Positions 1 through 7,455 of a stretch of DNA of 12,061 bases are shown one piece after another. The stretch's first letter is position 1. Each line of letters begins with the position of its first letter. The notes below the pieces were generated by a model that saw only the letters and a list, made by a program, of their open reading frames with translations, did no database searches and was not told the origin of the DNA. The position numbers were made by a program, and so were the translations under genes. Source of the stretch: UBA8110 sp964597275 (GTDB lineage Bacteria; SAR324; NAC60-12); NCBI GenBank assembly GCA_964597275.1, contig CAZQXS010000115.1, positions 1 through 12,061 of the forward strand, given 5' to 3'.

Positions 1-1043
1 TTGCGGGCCGTCCGCAGGATGGCGGCTTTGCGGACCTTGAGGGTGCGGTCGTCCCAGCCCACCTCCATGACCACGCTGGTTTCGCCGCTGGGATGCTCCA
101 CAGAAACGGTTTTCTGCGTGCCCTCCGGCAGTTCGGCGAGTGGTCCGGCGGAGGATTTGGGCAATAGGCAGGCAGTGGCCACGCTGACGGCCCCCAGCAC
201 GCCGATGGAAGCATGGCAGCGGTGTGGGATGAAGGTCCGGGTGGTGATGGTCCCACCGTGGCGAGGCGGCGCAACGAGGGTCATTTTCGGCACGGACTTT
301 TCCCGCACATCCCCAAGGTTCATCAGGGGTCCGGCCTCAAGACGGAGGGCTTCGAGCTTCTGTTTGAGCGTTTCATTCGCGTCCAGTTCCTCACGACTTT
401 CATAGCCGGAAATGCCGAAATCCTCGGCTCGCACGATGACGACGGGCATGCCGTGGTCAATGCACGTCACGGCAAGGCCATTGATCACGTCCACAGCCTG
501 TCCGGTGGGGAGCAAGGCTCCGCAGGTGGAACCCGCAGCGTCTGGGAAGTTCTGCAAAACCGGAGCGGCGGTGCCCGGAACCCCGTCAATGCGGGCCTCT
601 CCGGCATAGGTCACGGCGCGTCCCGGAGTCTGAATGGTGACAGTGGCGACCTGATCGCTGTTGACGAGGTACACGTTCACGTCCGTGCTGTCCTCGCTCA
701 ACGCGACCAGCCCTTTTTCTGCGGCGAACTGTGCCACTCCGGAGAGAAGGTTCCCGCAGTTCTGGGCGTCCGTGACAATGGGCCGATCCACGAACACTTG
801 CAGGAACAGGTAATCCACGTCCGCCTCCTCGCGCTTGGAGCGGGAAACCACGGCAACCTTGCTCGTGAGCGGATCAGCCCCGCCGAGGCCGTCAATCTGC
901 CGGGGGTCCGGCGACCCCATCACGGAGAGCAACACGGCGTTGCGCTCGGCTTCTTCGGCAGGCAGGTCTTCCTTGAGGAAAAACGCGCCCTTCGAGGTTC
1001 CACCGCGCATCCAAGTGCAGGGAATCGCCTGAGTTTGTGACAT
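1..1043 (-). CDS. galD: 4-oxalomesaconate tautomerase / isomerase (PrpF family), 3' end cut by window edge
   Basis: Predicted cytosolic isomerase that converts 4-oxalomesaconate, the product of LigI, into the tautomer or allylic isomer that the LigJ hydratase accepts. Read from the ATG at 1043, the frame stays open to the window edge for 347 codons. PrpF-family hallmarks are visible: WMRGGTSKG at residues 11-19, DPRQIDGLGG at 46-55, and DAQNCGN at 92-98 with the likely catalytic Cys96. The last visible residues (RTARK) resemble the family C-terminus, and known members are about 350-360 residues, so only a few residues are probably missing. It is the last visible gene of the lig operon, 24 nt after the ligJ stop, and no strong ribosome binding site is seen. 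GalD (keto-enol tautomerase) and LigU (1,3-allylic isomerase) are both PrpF-type. Sequence alone does not separate the two activities, so LigU is an equally valid name. Confidence 0.9.
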   Translation of the reverse strand, partial: MSQTQAIPCTWMRGGTSKGAFFLKEDLPAEEAERNAVLLSVMGSPDPRQIDGLGGADPLTSKVAVVSRSKREEADVDYLFLQVFVDRPIVTDAQNCGNLLSGVAQFAAEKGLVALSEDSTDVNVYLVNSDQVATVTIQTPGRAVTYAGEARIDGVPGTAAPVLQNFPDAAGSTCGALLPTGQAVDVINGLAVTCIDHGMPVVIVRAEDFGISGYESREELDANETLKQKLEALRLEAGPLMNLGDVREKSVPKMTLVAPPRHGGTITTRTFIPHRCHASIGVLGAVSVATACLLPKSSAGPLAELPEGTQKTVSVEHPSGETSVVMEVGWDDRTLKVRKAAILRTAR

Positions 1044-1067
1044 AGGGATTGAAGCGTTTGTGAAAGC

Positions 1068-2090
1068 TCAGCGGCTCAGCCGGGCGGCAAGGCGGCGGTA
1101 CACGCGGCGCGAGTTTTCCTCGAAAATCAGGCGGCGCTCCGCATCGCTGAGTTTGGTGTTGCCGTCAATGTAGCGTTTGGTGTCGTCAAAGTAGTGTCCG
1201 GTTTCCGGATCAATGCCGCGCACCGCCCCGACCATTTCCGAGGCGAAGAGGATGTTCTCGGCAGGAATCACGTCCAGCAGCAAGTCAATGCCGGGCTGGT
1301 GATAAACGCAAGTGTCGAAAAAAATATTATTGAGCAGCAATTCCTGCAAGGGCGGCTTGCCCATCATGTCCGCCAAGCCCCGGAACCGCCCCCAGTGGTA
1401 GGGCACCGCCCCGCCGCCGTGGGGGATGATGAACTTGAGCGTCGGGAAGTCCTTGAAAAGCTCCGAGGTCATGCACTGCATCACCGCCGTGGTGTCCGCG
1501 CCGAGGTAGTGCGAACCCGTGGTGTGGAAGCACGGATTGCAAGCCGCGCTGACGTGGATCATGGCTGGAACGTCCAACTCGACCATTTTCTCATAAAGCG
1601 GATACCAGAAGCGGTCGCCTAACGGCGGGTCGGTCCAGTAGCCTCCGGAGGGGTCCGGGTTGAGGTTGCAGCCGATGAAGCCGAGTTCGTTGACGCAGCG
1701 TTCGAGTTCGGCGAGGCAGGCCGTGGGGGCAACTCCGGGAGACTGCGGCAGTTGCGCCACGCCGACAAAGTTCTCCGGATAAAGCTGGGTGATGCGGTAG
1801 ATCAAATCGTTGCAGTGTTCCGTCCAGCAAACGCTGGTGGACTCGTTGCCGAGGTGGTGCCCCATCCAGCTTGCACGGGGCGAGAAGATCGTCAGGTCCG
1901 TGCCGCGCTCGCGCTGGAGTTGGAGCTGCGCCCCTGCAAGGCTGTCCCGGATTTGGTCATCGGAAATGTCAATCAGCCCCTTGATGTGCTGGTGCAGCGG
2001 GTCTTTGGCGAGGTCGGCCTTTTGCTGTTCCCGATAATCGCCGAGTTCTTGCGGGGCCGTGGTGTAGTGGCCGTGGCAGTCAATGATCAT
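1068..2090 (-). CDS. ligJ: 4-oxalomesaconate hydratase, amidohydrolase family (LigJ)
   Basis: Adds water to the isomerised 4-oxalomesaconate to give 4-carboxy-4-hydroxy-2-oxoadipate (CHA), the substrate of the neighbouring aldolase. The protein has 340 residues, the usual length for Sphingobium-type LigJ (about 341). It is an amidohydrolase-2 TIM barrel. The N-terminal DCHGHY gives His6 and His8 as metal ligands. MIHVSA supplies His179, PHGGG supplies His224, and LFASEM supplies Glu285, matching the zinc ligands and catalytic residues known for LigJ. Start ATG at 2090 is supported by the family N-terminus (MIIDCHGHY), a GGAGG motif a few bases upstream, and a TGATG overlap of one base with the ligK stop, which indicates translational coupling. 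It differs from the unrelated hydratase GalB of Pseudomonas, which lacks this fold. All active-site motifs are intact. Confidence 0.94.
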   Translation of the reverse strand: MIIDCHGHYTTAPQELGDYREQQKADLAKDPLHQHIKGLIDISDDQIRDSLAGAQLQLQRERGTDLTIFSPRASWMGHHLGNESTSVCWTEHCNDLIYRITQLYPENFVGVAQLPQSPGVAPTACLAELERCVNELGFIGCNLNPDPSGGYWTDPPLGDRFWYPLYEKMVELDVPAMIHVSAACNPCFHTTGSHYLGADTTAVMQCMTSELFKDFPTLKFIIPHGGGAVPYHWGRFRGLADMMGKPPLQELLLNNIFFDTCVYHQPGIDLLLDVIPAENILFASEMVGAVRGIDPETGHYFDDTKRYIDGNTKLSDAERRLIFEENSRRVYRRLAARLSR

Positions 2091-2736
2091 CAGGAAGCCT
2101 CCAAATCTTCAGAGTTCTCCAAGTACACCAATCCGGCCTGCTCCAGACGGGCACGCATCTGGTAGAGGTCGAGTCCGAGTTCCCCGGAGGCCAGCCGGGC
2201 GCGTTTTTCGTCTTCGTTCGCCGTTCGCGCCTGTGCTTTTTCCAGCACGGCCCCGGCGTGTTTTCGGGCCACCACCACCACCCCGTCGTCGTCGGCCACC
2301 ACCACATCGCCCGGATGCACCGTCTGTCCCGCGCAGACCACCGGGACATTGACGCAGCCGAGGGTTTCCTTGACGGTGCCCTTCGCGGAAATCGCACGGG
2401 ACCACACCGGAAACTCCAACTTCCGCAGGTCGCCCACGTCCCGGACTCCCGTGTCCGTGATCAAGCCCCGCACCCCACGCGCTTGGCAGGAAGTGGCCAG
2501 CAAGTCACCAAACATGCCGTCGGTGTTGTCCGCCGTGCAGGCGACCACCAGCACATCGCCGGGCTGGCAAAGCTCGATGGCGACATGCACCATCCAGTTG
2601 TCTCCGGGCTGGGTCAGCACCGTGACCGCGCTTCCGGCAAGGCTCGCTCCGGGGGAGATCGGGCGCAAATCCGGCTTGAGCAAACCCACCCGCCCCTGCG
2701 CCTCGTGGACGGTGGCCACGCCGAACGCTCCGAGCG
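2090..2736 (-). CDS. ligK: 4-carboxy-4-hydroxy-2-oxoadipate aldolase (LigK/GalC), 5' end lost in assembly gap
   Basis: Class II pyruvate aldolase that splits CHA into pyruvate and oxaloacetate, the last step of the pathway. It often also decarboxylates oxaloacetate. There are 214 visible residues. The family is about 225-230, so roughly the first 14-16 residues lie in the N run. The fold is RraA-like. The visible N-terminus, FGVATVHEAQGR, is typical of the HMG/CHA aldolases. GLITDTGVRDVGDL carries the Arg-Asp pair that binds pyruvate and the divalent metal. The stop TGA shares one base with the ligJ ATG. Plain RraA proteins (RNase E regulators) share the fold, but the VHEAQGR signature and the position between ligI and ligJ argue for the aldolase. 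Any translation that appears to continue through the Ns is artificial. Confidence 0.92.
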
Positions 2737-2836
2737 NNNNNNNNNNNNNNNNNNNNNNNNNNNNNNNNNNNNNNNNNNNNNNNNNNNNNNNNNNNNNNNN
2801 NNNNNNNNNNNNNNNNNNNNNNNNNNNNNNNNNNNN
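2737..2836. other. assembly gap, 100 N
   Basis: Exactly 100 consecutive Ns. The round number is the usual placeholder for a scaffold gap of unknown length. It removes the ligI C-terminus (about 34 residues plus stop) and the ligK N-terminus (about 14-16 residues). Together these need roughly 150 nt, so the true missing sequence is probably longer than 100 nt. Confidence 0.99.
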
Positions 2837-3615
2837 CCGTCGTCCGGCATGTGCGATTTCATGTTCGGATGCGGCCAGTCCGTGCCCCACAGCACCCGCT
2901 GGGGAACCGCCTTCAGCAAGGCTCGCGCCACGGGGTCCACATCGGCGTAGGGCGGGCCTTGCCGGGAAAGCCGCTCCGGGCAACTGATCTTGACCCAGAA
3001 TTTCTCGTCCGCGACCAGCAGCTTGTGCAGCAGGTTGAACGCCCGGCTGGTTGTGCCCTGCTCCACTGGAACTCGGCCCATGTGGTCAATCACCACCGGA
3101 ACCGGAATTTCACGCAGGAACGGGGCGAGTTCCTCCAAGTCCTCCGCATCGAAATACACGACGACGTGCCAGCCCAGCGGCTGGATTTTGTCGAGGATGC
3201 TGCGGTACACGTTCAACGGCTTCCCGCCACCAAGCCGTTTGACGAAGTTGAAGCGCACGCCGCGCACTCCGGCCTCGTCCATTTCGCGCAACTCCGATTC
3301 GCGGATTTCGTCGTCCACGACCGCAATGCCCTTGTAGCGTCCTTCGCCGTTGCGGAGGGCCGCGAGCATCGCCCGGTTGTCCGTGCCGTGGCAACTGGCC
3401 TGCACGATCACGGAACGCTCCACGCCGAGCAGGCGATGCAGCGCAAACAGCGTTTCCTGCGGCGCGTCCACAGGACGGTAGGTGCTGTTCGCCGCATACG
3501 GAAACACGGCTCCGGGACCGAAGACGTGGCAATGGCTGTCACACGCCTGCGGCGGCAGGGCATGGTCCGGTTTTTTGGGGTGGGGATGAAAGGGCAGGTA
3601 GCCCGGACTCGTCAT
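2837..3615 (-). CDS. ligI: 2-pyrone-4,6-dicarboxylate hydrolase (LigI), 3' end lost in assembly gap
   Basis: Opens the lactone ring of 2-pyrone-4,6-dicarboxylate (PDC) to give 4-oxalomesaconate. It is an amidohydrolase-superfamily member that works without a metal. There are 259 visible residues of about 293. DSHCHVFGP gives His28 and His30, STYRP gives Tyr46, QASCHG gives Ser74, RFNFVKR gives Arg121, IDHMGR gives His178 and Arg181, SCPER gives Arg215, and WGTDWPHPN gives Asp246. These correspond to the active-site set described for Sphingobium LigI, shifted by two or three positions. The ATG at 3615 is preferred over a longer frame from 3672. It forms an ATGA overlap with the ligC stop, and the following residues (MTSPGYLPFHP) look like the family start. 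The C-terminal helices lie in the N run. Confidence 0.93.
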
Positions 3616-4562
3616 CCTTGCCCCTTGAGACAGTGTTCGATGCGATCCAGCGTCTGCATCGCGCTCAGGCACTGCCGGACACTGGCGTTGGGTTCGCGGC
3701 CCTCGCGGATGGCGGCAATGAATTCACGGTCAATCAGTTCGATGCCGTTGAGCGATACGTCCACCTGCGACACATCAATCGGCTGCTCGCGCCCGTCCAC
3801 CAAGTCATCGTAGCGGGCGATGTAGGTGCCGTTGTCGCAGATGTAGCGGAAGAAGGTGCCGAGCGGCCCGTCGTTGTTGAACGAGAGCGAGAGCGTGCAG
3901 ACCGCTCCGGAGGGCACCTTCAGGCCGATGCTCATGTCCATCGCAATGCCGAGTTCCGGGTGCGGCGGCCCTTGCAGGGCAAAGACCTCGGAGGCGACTT
4001 CTCCGGTTTGATACTGGAACAAATCCACCGTGTGGCAGGCGTGGTGCCAGAGCAGGTGATCGGTCCAACTGCGGGGTTCGCCCAGCGCGTTGAGGTTCTT
4101 GCGCCGGAAGAAGAAGGTCTGCACGTCCATCTGCTGGATGCGCAACTCTCCGGCTTGGATGCGCTTGTGAACCCACTGGTGGCTGGGATTGAAACGGCGC
4201 GTGTGCCCCGCCATCGCCACCAGCCCGGTTTCCTGCTGCACGGCGACCAAGGCTTCCGAATCGGCAAGGTTGTCCGCCATCGGAATTTCCACCAAAACGT
4301 GCTTTCCTGAGCGCAACACCTGCTGCGCCTGCTGGGCGTGCATCGGAGTCGGGGTGGCCAGAATCGCGGCCTCAACTCCGGGCTGTGCCAGCCCTTCCTC
4401 CAGATCAAGCGTCCACTTGGGGATGCTGTGTTTTTCGGCCACCTGCCGAGTCGCATCCGCCACGCCTCCGACGAGAACCGCGACTTCAACCCCCTCGACG
4501 TGGGCCAGCGCGTCCAGATGCTTGTTGGCGAAGGCGCCCTCGCCGACCATGCAAAGTTTCAT
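3612..4562 (-). CDS. ligC: 4-carboxy-2-hydroxymuconate-6-semialdehyde dehydrogenase (LigC)
   Basis: NAD(P)-dependent oxidoreductase of the Gfo/Idh/MocA family. It oxidises the cyclic hemiacetal of CHMS, the ring-cleavage product of LigAB, to PDC. From the ATG at 4562 the protein has 316 residues, close to the 315 of Sphingobium LigC. The Rossmann motif GEGAFANKH lies at the N-terminus. Signature stretches shared with LigC are VEIPMAD, GHTRRFNPSHQ, QQMDVQTFFFRRKN, RSWTDHLLWHHACHTVDL and DREFIAAIREGREP. The usual EKP lysine motif of the superfamily is replaced by EIP, as in known LigC. A TTG at 4571 overlaps the ligB stop and would add three residues. The ATG is preferred because beta-strand 1 begins directly after it and AGGA lies about 11 nt upstream. 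That leaves 5 nt after the ligB stop. Its own stop overlaps the ligI start. Confidence 0.94.
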   Translation of the reverse strand: MKLCMVGEGAFANKHLDALAHVEGVEVAVLVGGVADATRQVAEKHSIPKWTLDLEEGLAQPGVEAAILATPTPMHAQQAQQVLRSGKHVLVEIPMADNLADSEALVAVQQETGLVAMAGHTRRFNPSHQWVHKRIQAGELRIQQMDVQTFFFRRKNLNALGEPRSWTDHLLWHHACHTVDLFQYQTGEVASEVFALQGPPHPELGIAMDMSIGLKVPSGAVCTLSLSFNNDGPLGTFFRYICDNGTYIARYDDLVDGREQPIDVSQVDVSLNGIELIDREFIAAIREGREPNASVRQCLSAMQTLDRIEHCLKGQG

Positions 4563-4567
4563 TTCGT

Positions 4568-5416
4568 TCAATCCTGTGCTGCGTTTTCAAGCAGGGTGAG
4601 TCCGTAGTGCGTGTTGGAGACCGGGACGTGGTTGAAGCGGTACACCTCCCGGACGTTCGCCGGAAGTGCCCCGCGCATGATCAGCCACATGATCAGTTCG
4701 ATGCCCTCCGATCCCGCCTCGCGCAGGTACTCAGTGTGACCGATGCGGGTGAGGGTTTCCGGATCGTGGACCAGTTGATCGAGCCACGTTTGATCAAACT
4801 CCACGTTGATCAATCCGGCCCGTTCGCCCTGAAGCTGGTGCGACATCCCGCCTGTGCCAAAAATCGCCACCGTCAAATCCTCCGGAAACGCCTCGACGGC
4901 ACGGCGGATCGCCTTGCCCAACTGGTAGCAGCGGTTTCCGGTGGGCTGCGGATACTGGATCACGTTGACGCAGAGCGGGATCACGCGGCAGGGCCACGCC
5001 TCCGGTTGTCCGTACAGGATGCTCAACGGCACGGTCAGGCCGTGATCCACGGGCATTTCGTTGATGAGCGTCAGGTCAAACTCATCGAGGATCAGCGATT
5101 CCGCCAAATGCCACGCCAGTTCGGCGTGTCCGGGAACCACGGGAACCTGCCGGGGGCCAAACCCCTCATCGGCGGGCGGAAACTCCGGGGCGACGCCTAA
5201 TGCAAAGGTCGGAATCGTTTCCAGCGAAAAGGCATCGGCGTGGTCGTTGTACACGATCAGGCACACGTCCGGCTGGGTTTTCGCCATCCACTCCCGTGCG
5301 GGTTCGATCCCCCGAAAAAACGGCTGCCAGTACGGCTCCCCGCCCTTGCCGTGATCAATGGCCGCACCGATGGCCGGGACGTGCGAGGTGCCGACTCCGG
5401 CGATGATCCTAGCCAT
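4568..5416 (-). CDS. ligB: protocatechuate 4,5-dioxygenase beta (catalytic) subunit, LigB
   Basis: Catalytic subunit of the Fe(II) class III extradiol dioxygenase that cleaves protocatechuate between C4 and C5 to CHMS. From the ATG at 5416 the protein has 282 residues. The Fe ligands known from Sphingobium LigB are present: His12 (GTSHVPA), His59 (YNDHADAF) and Glu240 (GSEGIEL), together with the catalytic His193 (GGMSHQLQG). The start is placed at MARIIAGVGTSH, which aligns exactly with the LigB N-terminus; an upstream TTG or GTG would add residues foreign to the family. The ATG lies inside the end of ligA, giving an 8-nt overlap that suggests coupled synthesis of the alpha and beta subunits. 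At the C-terminus it is about 20 residues shorter than LigB of SYK-6 (302), where the tail is not catalytic. Confidence 0.96.
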   Translation of the reverse strand: MARIIAGVGTSHVPAIGAAIDHGKGGEPYWQPFFRGIEPAREWMAKTQPDVCLIVYNDHADAFSLETIPTFALGVAPEFPPADEGFGPRQVPVVPGHAELAWHLAESLILDEFDLTLINEMPVDHGLTVPLSILYGQPEAWPCRVIPLCVNVIQYPQPTGNRCYQLGKAIRRAVEAFPEDLTVAIFGTGGMSHQLQGERAGLINVEFDQTWLDQLVHDPETLTRIGHTEYLREAGSEGIELIMWLIMRGALPANVREVYRFNHVPVSNTHYGLTLLENAAQD

Positions 5417-5807
5417 GCCGCTCCTGCTTGCTGCGATTGCCCTCAATCGAACGCCCGCCGTCCAACATCATCTGCCGGAAGTCCTCCACCGTCATTCCGA
5501 TTCCGGACATTCCTGCCCCGACGTGCTGCATGGTGAGGCCGTCAAACGCCGCAATCTTGAAGGTGTAGTAGATGTTTCCTCCCAGCCGCAGCAACTCCAG
5601 CCAGTCCCGCTCCAGCACCGCCTGTTTTTGTTCCGGAGTCAGGGGGTAGCGCTCCAGGTACGCCGCTTCGTCCTTGCGGAATTCCTCACGATTCGGCGCT
5701 TGGTTCAGGGACATGCAGAACATGTTGAGGTGGTAGCCCTTGCGGGAGTGCGCCCCGTCAAACACATAGGTTCCGGGAATGTCGTCGTAGTCTCTGGTGC
5801 CTCTCAC
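5409..5807 (-). CDS. ligA: protocatechuate 4,5-dioxygenase alpha subunit, LigA
   Basis: Small helical subunit that covers the LigB active site; the enzyme is an alpha2beta2 tetramer. Family landmarks: DDIPGTYVFDGAHSRKGYHLN near the N-terminus, then NREEFRKDE, YPLTPEQKQAVLERDW, GGNIYY, and MMLDGGRSIEGNRS near the end. The start is uncertain. An ATG at 5891 would add 28 residues rich in Pro, Arg and His that do not resemble LigA. The GTG at 5807 begins nine residues before DIPGT, like PmdA of Comamonas, and gives 132 residues. A promoter-like pair with its -10 box at 5903-5908 would put transcription start near 5896, leaving almost no leader for the 5891 ATG but about 90 nt for the GTG. Neither start has a good Shine-Dalgarno sequence. 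The stop TAG overlaps the ligB start. It is the first gene of the leftward operon. Confidence 0.88.
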   Translation of the reverse strand: MRGTRDYDDIPGTYVFDGAHSRKGYHLNMFCMSLNQAPNREEFRKDEAAYLERYPLTPEQKQAVLERDWLELLRLGGNIYYTFKIAAFDGLTMQHVGAGMSGIGMTVEDFRQMMLDGGRSIEGNRSKQERHG

Positions 5808-5902
5808 GGATGCTCGGCGGTTTGGTGGTGGTGACAAAGTTCGGCCTGCTTTGGGACGGAAACCGGAATGGTGGCCGTGTGAAACGCCCATGCCGGACTA
5901 TC

Positions 5903-5930
5903 ATGCTAAAGTGCGGGTTTGAACCGTCAA
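5903..5930 (-). promoter_or_regulatory. putative sigma70-type promoter of the lig operon
   Basis: On the minus strand, TTGACG (-35, plus-strand 5925-5930) is followed after 16 nt by TAGCAT (-10, plus-strand 5903-5908). These match the consensus at 5/6 and 4/6. It points into ligA, and the predicted start of transcription is near 5896. It is inferred from motif and position only. Confidence 0.5.
5919..5930. promoter_or_regulatory. palindrome TTGA-N4-TCAA over the lig -35 box (candidate operator)
   Basis: TTGAACCGTCAA has perfect 4-bp arms and completely covers the putative -35 hexamer of the lig operon. A bound regulator here would block or reposition RNA polymerase. A related palindrome lies at 6024-6032. 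The arms are short, so chance is possible. Confidence 0.3.
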
Positions 5931-6023
5931 CTGTTTTTCTTGGCAACCCCAAGCAGACAAATCGGCTCAAGCGCGTTTTTTGTATGGCGCACTCGTGCAT
6001 GATCCAGTACAACGCTAGACGAA

Positions 6024-6032
6024 TTGAGTCAA
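6024..6032. promoter_or_regulatory. palindrome TTGA-N1-TCAA upstream of the rightward gene (candidate operator)
   Basis: TTGAGTCAA is a perfect 9-bp palindrome 28 nt before the ATG of the MmgE/PrpD gene. It shares its half-sites with the palindrome at 5919-5930, so one regulator could act on both divergent units. No clear -35/-10 pair for the rightward gene was found. Confidence 0.25.
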
Positions 6033-6060
6033 CCTGCCACACTCAAGCCCAACGGCCCAC

Positions 6061-7413
6061 ATGTCAAACACATTCGACCGAGTTGCAGAATTCGCATTGC
6101 AACGCCGACCGGAAGAGATGCCGGAAAGCTCACGCCAAGCGGCGGCGTTGATGCTGCTGGACACCTTGGGAATCACCATCGCAGCCGGGCCGATGGAGGC
6201 GGGCACGATTGCCCGCAACACGGCGGCGGCCCTGTTTGCCGCCGGGGACGATGCACAAAGTGCGCGGATGCTCTTTGACGGGCGGAGCGTGAGCATTGCC
6301 GGAGCGGCCTATGCCGCGGCAACACAAATCGACAATCTTGATGGCCATGACGGCTACAACCCGACCAAGGGGCACATCGGGGTGGTGGTGGTGCCAACCT
6401 TGGCCGCAGTTGCAGAAACGGTCGCGGACTTCAGGGGTCCGGAGGCACTGGCGGCGGTGATCGTGGGCTACGAGGTGGCCGGGCGGGCGGCGATTGCGTT
6501 GCACGCCACCGCCTGCGACTACCACACCTCCGGGGCGTGGAACGCGCTGGGGGTGGTTGCCATGGCTGCCCGTCTGCGAAACCTGAACGCCGAGCAGTTG
6601 CGTCAGGGGATAGGCACTGCGGAATACCTCGGTCCACGCAGCCAGATGATGCGCGAAATCGCCAACCCGACGATGCTGCATGACGGCTCCGGCTGGGGGG
6701 CCTTGACCGGGCTGACCGCAACGGTCTTGGCCGAGCAGGGCTTCACGGGCGCTCCCGCAATCACCATCGAGGCCGATGAAGTGGTCCCGCACTGGGAGGA
6801 CTTGGGCCGCTTCTGGCAGATGGAGCATCAGTACGTCAAACCCTACCCCATCTGCCGCTGGGCACATGCCGCGATTGACGCCACCCGCAAGCTCGTGATC
6901 GAGCATGGCTTCACGCACGAGGAAATCGCGGCCCTCCACATCAACACCTTTCACGAAAGCTCCTGCCTCTTCCAAGCAATGCCCGACACCACCTCGCAGG
7001 CACAGTACTCCCTGCCGTTTGCGGTGGGAACGTTTGCGGTGAACGGACGCATTGGCGTGGAGCAAATCTCCGGCGAGGGCTTGTGGGATTCGCGGGTGGC
7101 CCGGCTGGTGGACTGCACGACGGTGGCGGAAGTCGCCCGGCACAGTGAGCGCTTTCCCAAAAACCGCTTTGCGGATGTGCGGATCACGCTCCAAGACGGA
7201 CGGGTTCTGGATTCGGGAGACACTCACGCCCGTGGTGGTCCGGAAGCCCCCATGAGCGAGGCCGAAGTGATCGCCAAGTTCATGGAGTTCGCCTCCCCGT
7301 CGCTCGGCGAGGCCCGTGCCGCCCAAATCCGGGATGCCACGCTGGGGCTGACCCACCCAGACAGCCTGTTTTCCGACCTCCGCGCCTTGATCTATGACGA
7401 TCCCGGCCCCTAG
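6061..7413 (+). CDS. MmgE/PrpD family protein
   Basis: A 450-residue member of the MmgE/PrpD family, which includes 2-methylcitrate dehydratase, cis-aconitate decarboxylase and iminodisuccinate epimerase. All known members act on di- or tricarboxylates without a metal or cofactor. Family landmarks in order: LDTLG at 33-37, the active-site-like NLDGHDG at 92-98, HIGVVVVPTLAAV at 105-117, ATACDYHTSG at 149-158, KPYPICRWAHAAIDA at 260-274 and AQYSLPFAVG at 314-323. It is full length. The ATG at 6061 fits the family start, although no Shine-Dalgarno sequence is visible. It is the first gene of the rightward unit, divergent from the lig operon and 42 nt before a D-2-hydroxyacid dehydrogenase. The reaction cannot be assigned. 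Acting on a pathway acid, or on a compound imported by the TRAP system downstream, is plausible inference. Confidence 0.9.
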   Translation: MSNTFDRVAEFALQRRPEEMPESSRQAAALMLLDTLGITIAAGPMEAGTIARNTAAALFAAGDDAQSARMLFDGRSVSIAGAAYAAATQIDNLDGHDGYNPTKGHIGVVVVPTLAAVAETVADFRGPEALAAVIVGYEVAGRAAIALHATACDYHTSGAWNALGVVAMAARLRNLNAEQLRQGIGTAEYLGPRSQMMREIANPTMLHDGSGWGALTGLTATVLAEQGFTGAPAITIEADEVVPHWEDLGRFWQMEHQYVKPYPICRWAHAAIDATRKLVIEHGFTHEEIAALHINTFHESSCLFQAMPDTTSQAQYSLPFAVGTFAVNGRIGVEQISGEGLWDSRVARLVDCTTVAEVARHSERFPKNRFADVRITLQDGRVLDSGDTHARGGPEAPMSEAEVIAKFMEFASPSLGEARAAQIRDATLGLTHPDSLFSDLRALIYDDPGP

Positions 7414-7455
7414 CCAAAGGGTGCGGGATTCTTGAGACGAAAGCGTGAGCTTCCC

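Noticed and set aside
213..1040. 275-residue plus-strand open frame at the left end
   Set aside because: It lies antisense to the PrpF-family gene, which has clear motifs. The plus-strand product shows no recognisable domain and arises from GC-rich codon structure.
2614..3672. Apparent LigI protein continuing through the gap into an extra C-terminus (and the reverse for LigK)
   Set aside because: The continuation is created by translating the 100 Ns in an arbitrary frame. Beyond the gap it reads ligK DNA out of frame.
5810..6151. Plus-strand open frame spanning the divergent intergenic region
   Set aside because: It begins inside or next to the ligA 5' region and overlaps the start of the MmgE/PrpD gene in another frame. 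It has no recognisable motif and would occupy the needed promoter region.
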